47,984 bases of DNA from Liolophura sinensis (Eukaryota > Mollusca > Polyplacophora > Chitonida > Chitonidae). The stretch is from the NCBI RefSeq assembly GCF_032854445.1, contig NC_088307.1:15142017-15190000 (forward strand), written 5' to 3'. The notes under the pieces were generated by a model. That model saw only the letters and a program-made list of their open reading frames with translations, did no database searches and was not told the DNA's origin. Made by a program: the position numbers and the translations under genes. Below are positions 44,030-47,984 of the stretch, piece by piece (the first letter of the stretch is position 1; each line of letters begins with the position of its first letter).

Positions 44030-46279
44030 ATTCTTATAGGGTGTATTTCTAGCATGCGATCAAATTGAGATGCTTGAACACTTACATTACTACTTGTACG
44101 AATTACGGAGAAACTGGTGACTGTGCAGAACAATGATAGAATAACACTATACAAAACAATTGTAATATGGAATGGCGCAAACGTTTTGTTGCCCGGGGAT
44201 GTAAAGCATCACTGCCCATATGTAAGTACTCCGTAAGATTACTTGTCTCGTATCTTGATAATGGCTTTGAAATAAAGCAAATTATCCTAATGGATGTAAT
44301 TATTGGGTGTTACCTCACTATTACTCTTCAAGTGTGAACAAGCATGCGGTTTTTAATCGAATGCTGCCTCAAAGTTGAATAGAGCCTATTTTGTTTTCAG
44401 TTCTCAAGCCTTGTGTTTATAGAGGCGTGTGACAAATCGTACTTTGTGAACGAGACTTTATAAGCCTAGTGGACATTTATGTGGACAGAAACTTCTTCCA
44501 AATGTTAATCTTGTACGAACATGTATACAGTATATTCCATTGGGAAAGCTACAGTGGATACGCCTGTTTATTACTCTCTATGTATATATGTGCCATCGAA
44601 TTGTTCGTTGCAGAGAAAAGCATAACCTTTTTTAATTTAACGAGTGAATTGGGAGAAAGAAAAAAATCTATTCACTTCTTGCAATTTTGTACACGAAGGT
44701 AGGTTATTTTTTTAATCGAGTTTTATCGCTGTTACGTAACTAGCGATACAACAACGTTCCAACTCGCGCTCCTGATTCTTGGAATCGTAATAAGATTATG
44801 GAGTCAACACTTCGTAGAATCTACCTCTACGCCACCTGTAGCCCTTTGATCTCTGCCGGGCAAATGTAATTAGGTACTCCACGTGAGTTGTGTTGAGATT
44901 GCCCAGTTTGGTTACAGCTCGGTTTCCTTTTCGAATTCGCATTGACTGAGCCTGAACATAATTACATTAGAGAGCGTGTGAATGGAAAGCCAAGCTACAG
45001 AAAGTAGTACTGTTCTTCCGCGAAAAAGGCGCGTGCCGTGACTGTTAACAACAGCGTCCTCTTTGCGCTGTTTTTCACAGTTTTGCCGCATAGCCACACA
45101 GCGTGTGGGAGACGGCTTTTTTCTTCTTCGAGGAATGCTTTGGTGTTGTTTGGGTAGAGCTTATGTATATTGAAGGCGAAAAACAAGCAGAAGCTTAAAA
45201 CTGCGTTAATCTATGTCAATCAGAAACAGTTTTGTTTAGTTTATAGAATAGTTGCATACTGTTAGATGTGATGTATAAGTTTTCAAGCTGTAAATGACCA
45301 CATAAGTGGTTATGATTTGACTCCTTTGAAGTATAACGTTGTCCAGTCTGCATGAAGACAAGTGTTACTCCCTTTTCATTGTCTTCATGCAATTTTTTAT
45401 TAAATGTGATGGAAACACCACGTTTTGGGTAATTCTAGACCAGTGACGCCGGATAAATTGCAGTTCATTTCACTACATTTTTTTCAACCGACTTCTGCTT
45501 AAGCCATGGTGCTAAAAGGCATATATAATTTGCTTATCTTTAGCAAATGAGGAAAAAAGCCCATGAAGAGGTAAATTGACAAGGGGCCTGGTTTTAACAT
45601 CTACGCGAACACTTGCCAAATATATCACACTGTCGTCGCTACTCTGGTTTTCACTCTATGCTGTTGTTTTATATATTATTGTGAGCAGCCATATTTTTTA
45701 AGGGGGCTGGGGATATAATACACGGGAATCCGTATGATTACATAGAACAAATGGCATGCAACTGAATTACGCAATGTCAGCATAGAATCCGTTGTGTAAG
45801 TCTGCATGGAATGAGGTATTTATTTGATTTAATAAATTAGCGAACAAGACGTAAAATTCGGTGGATACCCGATCGTTGTCTTTTATAAGTGAACTAGTGT
45901 TCAGTTCGACGTTATAAACCCAGTGGGTTTGTGTTCCAAGAACATGTGTGACTCCATGATTGTTTTTGATGATAAGCAAAGCCTGGAGTAAAATGTCAGC
46001 TCTTTGACTTCCGAAATCCCAGGTATATGGTAGGGAGTCATATACATGTATTACGACTGCATGTATACATAGACATGTTGCTAACGGTATCTCAATGCTT
46101 TGCCCGAGGAGACGCTACCACCAATACAACTTGAGAAGTATTTCTTGTGGTAGAACTCGGCATTAAACCATCGATCAACCTCACATCTTGTCATTTTCTA
46201 CATCTTCTTTCAGAATTACCCTTCCACAGTGGATGTACAGAGAATATTGTCAAAAGCCACGGAATTATCGGCAAGGTAG
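15894..46279 (+). CDS. tbc1d13: TBC1D13-like Rab GTPase-activating protein, 14 exons, complete
   Basis: Joined exons: 15894-15913, 16027-16100, 18428-18468, 19170-19231, 20172-20262, 23826-23908, 25407-25566, 26340-26471, 27362-27428, 28191-28289, 34136-34279, 35193-35274, 35746-35803, 46214-46279. All introns are GT-AG, phases agree, and the product is 392 residues against about 400 in human. TBC catalytic motifs are intact: arginine finger IDKDCRR at 119-125 (R125) and glutamine finger YVQ at 219-221. Other landmarks are PLNPNPDSQW, EAHWEVVERILFLYAKLNPG, ADAFFCFTNLMSEIRDNFIK, FAFRWITLLLSQEF and WDSLFADEKRFDFL. Known of the family: TBC1D13 stimulates GTP hydrolysis by Rab35 and affects membrane trafficking. 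Two introns carry arrays of copied splice junctions (32461-34135, 35804-37745). The gene diverges from the ZER1-like gene. Confidence 0.93.
16027..16100 (+). CDS. tbc1d13: tbc1d13 exon 2
   Basis: 74 nt after TCTTTCAG and before GTAAAT. Reads LKELQDVLQAPSIDMKKLRR then LCFSG, closely matching human FQDVLKEPSIALEKLRELSF. Phase 2 in, phase 1 out. Confidence 0.9.
16895..17500 (+). repeat. About 170-bp diverged tandem repeat, 3-4 copies
   Basis: Repeating landmarks: GGGCTATAAC, AGAGTTTTAATTTTTGGTGG, GACGATGTGTCG, TTTGTCCATTT, GTCATGGTAACCAGAT and a TATACTATATA stretch. Copies are diverged and vary in length. It lies in tbc1d13 intron 2. Confidence 0.85.
18428..18468 (+). CDS. tbc1d13: tbc1d13 exon 3 (41-nt small exon)
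   Basis: 41 nt between TTTAATAG and GTATTA. Phase 1 in and 0 out, exactly what neighbouring exons need. It reads GCSLETGSRSICWK against human GIPCEGGLRCLCWK: same length, identical G, E, G, R and CWK positions, but the usual IP and LR pairs are changed. Confidence 0.75.
18749..18818 (-). mobile_element. SINE, tail fragment
   Basis: Only the 3' end of the element (complement of GAATATTCTTGAGTATGGCA and the AAATA tail) in tbc1d13 intron 3. Confidence 0.85.
19018..19113 (+). mobile_element. Possible SINE-related fragment
   Basis: Contains CTCCGGTTTCCTCCCGCACC and ends in AAATAAATAAACAA, like a diverged SINE 3' half. Weak. Confidence 0.4.
19170..19231 (+). CDS. tbc1d13: tbc1d13 exon 4
   Basis: 62 nt after TTTACAG and before GTGAGA. 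Reads LLLDYLPPDRSQWKSICGKQ then R, matching ILLNYLPLERASW to LAKQR. Phase 0 in, phase 2 out. Confidence 0.92.
19556..19681 (+). mobile_element. Diverged SINE 3' end
   Basis: ATAAGTGAAAAGTTCTTGAG then ACATTAAAACACCACC and an ATAAATAAAA tail match the SINE terminus with substitutions. Confidence 0.6.
20172..20262 (+). CDS. tbc1d13: tbc1d13 exon 5
   Basis: 91 nt after a T-tract ending GTAG and before GTAAGT. Reads AVYQQFVNELIVKPGANAHN then KQGPDTPADH, equivalent to ELYAQFLREMIIQPG to FEDH. Phase 2 in, phase 0 out. Confidence 0.92.
22079..22704 (+). pseudogene. Nested zinc-finger gene remnant in tbc1d13 intron 5, frameshifted
   Basis: Intronless coding-like region in the host gene's orientation. 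It starts MAATSRSIVDRSDKDFDART in a good context (AAAATGGCGGC). A zinc-binding motif C-x2-C-x16-H-x5-H is visible near residues 58-85 (FCELCHKDVHYGG to HIGQKIH). The first frame stops at 22427-22429, but from about 22360 the next frame carries a coherent continuation (LNIETYQAIQNIKYGLKASG, KSAVEYFKKRDQLHDKVDH) to a TGA at 22702-22704. That part ends in a basic, coiled-coil-prone stretch (LTKRKANELCQKAAKKARVE). A one-base shift between the halves suggests a broken copy, though a sequencing error or a second exon is possible. I do not recognise the gene; the finger resembles BED-like fingers of transposon-derived proteins. Confidence 0.55.
23612..23813 (+). mobile_element. SINE, 5'-truncated, abutting exon 6 acceptor
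   Basis: Begins TGCGGTTGCTGTGAGTTCAA, well conserved, ends AAATAAATAAATAAAT 12 bases before tbc1d13 exon 6. Confidence 0.93.
23826..23908 (+). CDS. tbc1d13: tbc1d13 exon 6
   Basis: 83 nt, PLNPNPDSQWAAYFKDNEML then VQIDKDC, carrying most of the arginine-finger motif. The acceptor (ATTTTGTAG) lies only about 12 bases after the A-rich tail of a SINE, so the branch point probably sits in SINE sequence. Confidence 0.95.
25407..25566 (+). CDS. tbc1d13: tbc1d13 exon 7 (catalytic arginine)
   Basis: 160 nt after TTTTTACAG, before GTAAGA. Completes R124 and supplies catalytic R125, then LCPDLSFFQTATDYPCEEM and VETLRKRVEQGVLKAETVAR. Phase 2 in, 0 out. Confidence 0.95.
25684..26040 (+). mobile_element. 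Second SINE family, tRNA-like head
   Basis: Head GGATAGCACAGTTGGTAGAG (A box) and GGATCAATTCTAAG (B-box region), then a body ending GACTGAAATATTGTGGAGCA and CGACGTTACCCACTCG. Different from the common SINE. Intron 7 of tbc1d13. Confidence 0.65.
26340..26471 (+). CDS. tbc1d13: tbc1d13 exon 8 (glutamine finger)
   Basis: 132 nt, 44 codons, MMSSRKRSNSEYATLPEGQE then AHWEVVERILFLYAKLNPGL and GYVQ. The YVQ finger ends the exon. Acceptor TTTCGCTCAG, donor GTGAGC; phase 0 on both sides. Confidence 0.95.
26583..26725 (+). mobile_element. Possible third tRNA-headed SINE fragment
   Basis: TTTGTAGAGTGCCCGACTTC and GATCAGAGTTAAAATCC resemble tRNA A- and B-box regions at normal spacing. Too little remains to define a family. 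Confidence 0.4.
26729..26811 (-). mobile_element. SINE, head-half fragment with internal deletion
   Basis: Contains CTTCCCATGTACGGCCGGAG and the terminal CCATGGAGGCCCCC of the common SINE, with the part between mostly deleted. Confidence 0.75.
26929..27146 (-). mobile_element. SINE, 5'-truncated
   Basis: Well-conserved tail and body up to the B-box region (complement of GCGGTCGCTGTGAGTTCAAG), head missing. Confidence 0.92.
27362..27428 (+). CDS. tbc1d13: tbc1d13 exon 9
   Basis: 67 nt, GMNEILGPIYYTFASDAEKE then VQ, continuing directly from the YVQ finger. Acceptor TACTCTTCAG, donor GTATGA; phase 0 in, phase 1 out. Confidence 0.95.
28191..28289 (+). CDS. tbc1d13: tbc1d13 exon 10
   Basis: 99 nt after a T-tract of more than 30 bases ending in CAG, before GTAGGT. 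Reads NAEADAFFCFTNLMSEIRDN then FIKTLDDSQCGI, nearly identical to human. Phase 1 in and out. Confidence 0.95.
28458..28591 (+). mobile_element. SINE 3' half
   Basis: From TGGATTGTCATGAGTTTCCC to an (AAATA)n tail, about 170 bases after tbc1d13 exon 10. Confidence 0.85.
29838..29960 (+). mobile_element. Possible tRNA-headed SINE fossil
   Basis: AAGATGATAGAGTGATTAGC and CTCTGGTTGCAAATCCTCAC resemble A and B boxes about 65 bases apart. No clear tail. Confidence 0.3.
30351..30409. repeat. Short tandem repeat, 3 copies of TAGATAATGATTAA
   Basis: Three near-identical copies about 20 bases apart in tbc1d13 intron 10. Confidence 0.8.
31076..31292 (+). mobile_element. SINE, head truncated
   Basis: Starts CCCAGGGGTCTCTCACCAAT, keeps the B box and conserved body, ends AATCAGATAAATCAG. 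Confidence 0.92.
31725..31836 (+). mobile_element. Diverged SINE 3' half
   Basis: GGGGTTTCCCATGCGACCTG, CCCTCCCACCATCATTC and the AAATAAATAAATTAAA tail match the element loosely. Confidence 0.7.
32461..34135 (+). repeat. 51-59-bp minisatellite copying the acceptor and start of tbc1d13 exon 11
   Basis: About 30 units, mostly 59 or 56 bases in the left half and 51 in the right half, run straight into exon 11. A typical unit reads GTTACATGATGAAGAGGATG, TTAATGATTCTGAACACACA, TGACTGTTGTTTATTTCAG. The exon starts GTTATATGATGGAAAGGATG, TTAATGATGTTGAAGAAACA, TGATTGTCGCTTGTTTCAAC. Units translate as YMMKRMLMILNTHD, close to exon YMMERMLMMLKKHD. Most units keep a T-rich tract and CAG. Confidence 0.96.
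34136..34279 (+). CDS. tbc1d13: tbc1d13 exon 11 (source of upstream array)
   Basis: 144 nt. Reads YMMERMLMMLKKHDCRLFQL then FETQEMKPQYFAFRWITLLL and SQEFQLP, against human YKMEKVYSTLKDKDVELYLK. Its acceptor and first 19 codons are repeated about 30 times just upstream. Exonic TTGTTTCAAC near its base 51-60 resembles its own acceptor TTTTTTCAGG. Phase 1 in and out. Confidence 0.94.
34455..35040. repeat. Pyrimidine-rich degenerate repeat, about 24-bp period
   Basis: Irregular repeats of CCTCTTTCCAAGGCCATCCT type across most of tbc1d13 intron 11; C and T dominate the plus strand. Open frames here are by-products of low complexity. Confidence 0.8.
35193..35274 (+). CDS. tbc1d13: tbc1d13 exon 12
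   Basis: 82 nt after CTCATTGCAG and before GTGAGT. Reads DVLRVWDSLFADEKRFDFLI then FVCCAML, matching VIRIWDSLFADDNRFDFLLL. Phase 1 in, 2 out. Confidence 0.95.
35746..35803 (+). CDS. tbc1d13: tbc1d13 exon 13 (source of downstream array)
   Basis: 58 nt, LVRDDLLGGDFPTNMKLVQ, equivalent to LIREQLLEGDFTVNMRLLQ. Acceptor TTTTCAG. Its last 12 bases and donor (CTTGTACAG then GTGAGTG) are the motif of the array that follows at once. Phase 2 in, 0 out. Confidence 0.94.
35804..37745 (+). repeat. Minisatellite of 22-23-bp and 113-bp units copying the tbc1d13 exon 13 donor
   Basis: Begins at the exon 13 donor. The short unit is GAAACTTGTACAGGTGAGTG plus TGT or AAT. A 113-bp higher-order unit adds GTAGAGTTTAGCGAATGGAA, CATGTACAGTTGAGCGAGTG and a GCACAGGTTAGTGGCA part. 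Around 30 exact or one-base variants of CTTGTACAG|GTGAG occur. A roughly 519-bp block at about 36340-36860 is repeated almost unchanged at about 36860-37380. Confidence 0.96.
38483..38654 (-). mobile_element. SINE, 5'-truncated with body deletion
   Basis: Tail, body and CGTACGGCCGGAGAAGGAAG are present; the GC-rich part near 38565 is shortened. Confidence 0.9.
43810..43948 (+). mobile_element. SINE, 5'-truncated, with 12-bp target-site duplication
   Basis: TATTCCTTTGAA stands on both sides (43798-43809 and 43949-43960). The insert starts inside the body at GGTCTGCAGCAACCTGCGGA and ends in AAATAAATAAATAAAA. This shows target-primed insertion with 5' truncation. Confidence 0.95.
43977..44027. 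repeat. (TA)n microsatellite
   Basis: About 25 TA dinucleotides directly after a SINE insertion in tbc1d13 intron 13. Confidence 0.97.
45350..45390. repeat. Perfect inverted repeat, 12-bp arms, 17-base loop
   Basis: GCATGAAGACAA at 45350-45361 and TTGTCTTCATGC at 45379-45390. The stem is too short for a miRNA precursor. Confidence 0.9.
46214..46279 (+). CDS. tbc1d13: tbc1d13 exon 14 (terminal, TAG stop)
   Basis: After CTTCTTTCAG it reads NYPSTVDVQRILSKATELSA then R and TAG at 46277-46279, matching human DYPITDVCQILQKAKEL near its C-terminus. The stop lies inside AAGGTAGGG, which could also act as a donor, so an alternative C-terminus is possible. It is separated from exon 13 by 10.4 kb. Confidence 0.88.
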   Translation, partial: NYPSTVDVQRILSKATELSAR

Positions 46280-46528
46280 GGATTTACAGCGGGATTGCGA
46301 CTTGGTATAAATTCATCGTTATATAGTTCAGTGATAGACAGTGAAATTGCATCTACCACTGATGAAGAAAGTGTATGCTTAAAAATGTTAGTAAGGGTTA
46401 TATATATATTTATACAAGGTTCTTGTTTGATCATCTTTTGAACGAGGTTCCATCAGAGAGAAAAAACTTGTAACAAAAGTGGATTTTTTTTGTGATCTGT
46501 AACGAAAATGTGATATTCCACGTTGTGA

Positions 46529-46534
46529 AATAAA
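46529..46534 (+). terminator. Candidate poly(A) signal of tbc1d13
   Basis: AATAAA about 250 bases after the stop codon and before the SINE at 46608. It is the first canonical hexamer seen downstream of the stop. No cleavage site can be shown from sequence alone. Confidence 0.4.
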
Positions 46535-46607
46535 TGAATGACAGCACGCAAGTACTTTCCTGTTTAGCAGGGACACTATTTGTTATCTATACATTTCAGT
46601 TTTTGTA

Positions 46608-46863
46608 GGGTCCTCCGTGGCTCAGTTGGTTAGCGCGCTAGCGCAGCGTTATGACCCAGGAGTATCTCACCAATGCGGTCCCTGTGAGTTCAAGGCCAGC
46701 TCATGCTGGCTTCCTCTCCGGCCGTACGTGGGAAGGTCTGGCAGCAACCTGCGGATGGTCGTTGGTTTCCCCCGGGCTCAGCCCGGTTTCCACCCACCAT
46801 AATGCTGGCCACCGTCGTAATTCTTGAGTACGGCGTAAAACACCAATGAAATAAATAAATAAA
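46608..46863 (+). mobile_element. SINE, full length, with 13-bp target-site duplication
   Basis: TTCAGTTTTTGTA flanks it at 46595-46607 and 46864-46876. Head GGGTCCTCCGTGGCTCAGTT (A box), B-box GAGTTCAAGGCC, body and (AAATA)n tail are intact except a small deletion near 46820. It lies in the 3' flank of tbc1d13. Confidence 0.95.
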
Positions 46864-47045
46864 TTCAGTTTTTGTATATATATAACTCTGTGATTTCCCA
46901 TGCAATTGCAGTCCGCTAGCTCTAGTAAGGATTATGTAGGGCTCCTACAGGTATGGTATCTTGTTCGAATTTCCTGAAGTAGAAGTGAAGTACATGTTGT
47001 GTAACAGTTGTCGTAGAAGTAAGGATGCGCGTGTATGGTGTTTCT

Positions 47046-47275
47046 GTGATGACGGCGAATGGCCTACTGATCAATGGGGAGATCTCAAGCTCGAATCCTT
47101 GGTTTGCAGCGACATAAAATCTGTAGTTGTCCGGTAAATTGCGAGCTTCAGTGTTTCTCTCCAGGTTCTCTCTAGGTTTATGTATCAATAAACCTGACCG
47201 CCGTCATGTACAGATGTGAAACTTTCTTGAGAACATGAACCCGTGACCGAATTAAGTTAATAAATACTCTATAAA
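47046..47275 (+). mobile_element. Old SINE-like element
   Basis: CTCAAGCTCGAATCCTTGG looks like a B box; CTGACCGCCGTCATGTACAG then GTGAAACTTTCTTGAG resembles the common SINE's 3' part with many changes. Confidence 0.55.
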
Positions 47276-47830
47276 ATTTACAATTTCCGTTCGTGCATAA
47301 GTATAGGTTATATTCACCACAGATATGACAAACGTGTTCGATGACCCTTGCAAGTTTTGGACAATTTACATATCTTAAGGTATATATGCACTAGGCCCAA
47401 AAGTCGGTCTGGAGTCTGAACCTTATAACGTGCGTATTACGTAGGCAATGGATAAAATGCCGAAACTTAAACTTAAAAATTCAATGTGTTGATTTTAACA
47501 GAAAGTCCGTTGTCGCAGTGAAGCTGGAATGTATATTCTCTAATTATAACATAATACTGTGTTATATTCAACATAATATCCTTATGCTTTACCCGAGGCC
47601 GAGCATCAATGTTAAATTTAACAGATTAGTTTTCTGAGTGTACGACTGTTCACGTACACTGTTAACGATCTCGTAGCCATTAAGATATTTGTGCAACACC
47701 AAAAAAGGAAACCAGGGAAAGAAACTCGTCTCTGATCGTTACATCAGAACAATCAACATCGTCCACGCCCACAAAGTTCACTCTAACAATGATGTCAGAC
47801 AACGAGATATGAAGTTGAGAAGATCAAACT

Positions 47831-47913
47831 ATACCATAATGCTGGCCGCCGTCGTATAAGTGAAATATTCTTGAGTACGGCGTAAAACACCAATCAAATA
47901 TACAAATAAATAT
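47831..47913 (+). mobile_element. SINE, 3' fragment
   Basis: CATAATGCTGGCCGCCGTCG to CAATCAAATATACAAATAAA; only the last ~80 bases, nearly consensus. Confidence 0.9.
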
Positions 47914-47984
47914 ATCTTATTATGAATGTGCATTGAGGTCAGCGAAATATACTTGTTGAACTAAATAATCTTATACTTCAGTTT

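Larger units (their letters stand above)
37746..46213. other. tbc1d13 intron 13, right of the donor array
   Basis: Contains SINEs at 38483 and 43810, a TA microsatellite and a perfect hairpin at 45350. The stretch from about 38660 to 43790 has no SINE and no recognisable exon. Parts such as 39900-40700 have a more balanced base composition than the other introns. Function unknown. Confidence 0.55.
46280..47984. other. 3' flank of tbc1d13
   Basis: Presumed 3' UTR followed by intergenic sequence with three SINE-type elements (46608, 47046, 47831). No further exon was recognised up to the window end. Confidence 0.6.

Noticed and set aside
46608-46690. tRNA gene
   Set aside because: A- and B-box-like motifs belong to the SINE head; no tRNA cloverleaf acceptor stem is formed and the same sequence recurs across the window.

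Overview
The window reads as animal nuclear DNA: AT-rich, two genes split into many small GT-AG exons, long introns, many copies of a tRNA-headed SINE ending in (AAATA)n, minisatellites, and a decayed Tc1/mariner copy. The SINE tail resembles families I associate with molluscs, so a bivalve or gastropod is my best guess (inference, moderate confidence). There are no prokaryotic genes, CRISPR arrays or operons.

Two genes stand head-to-head. On the minus strand (13885 to 1524, continuing past the left edge) is a ZER1-like gene, a ZYG11-family substrate receptor of CUL2 E3 ligases. I could join 12 exons in frame into 643 codons; the last part of the protein lies outside the window. On the plus strand (15894 to 46279) is a complete TBC1D13-like Rab GAP gene, with 14 exons, 392 codons and both catalytic fingers (IDKDCRR and YVQ). 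The genes are about 2 kb apart. As I recall, human ZER1 and TBC1D13 are also divergent neighbours, so this looks like old conserved microsynteny.

Layout: 1-13885, ZER1-like exons 12 to 1, with introns carrying SINEs, a Tc1/mariner fossil (4461-4928) and five tandem arrays. 13886-15893, shared upstream region. 15894-28289, TBC1D13 exons 1-10, with a frameshifted zinc-finger gene nested in intron 5 (22079-22704). 32461-34135, a minisatellite ending in exon 11. 34136-35803, exons 11-13. 35804-37745, a second minisatellite starting at the exon 13 donor. 37746-46213, the rest of a 10.4 kb last intron. 46214-46279, the terminal exon. 46280-47984, 3' flank with SINEs.

The most striking observation is that several tandem arrays are built from exon-intron junctions of the genes that host them. 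About 30 copies of the acceptor plus first 19 codons of TBC1D13 exon 11 precede that exon. About 30 copies of the donor of exon 13 follow that exon. Five extra copies of the donor half of ZER1-like exon 4 follow that exon. A 39-bp in-frame duplication sits at the acceptor of ZER1-like exon 9. Two more arrays show weaker resemblance to nearby junctions. The result is dozens of decoy splice sites beside real ones. All of this was read by eye; no alignment or database search was run.
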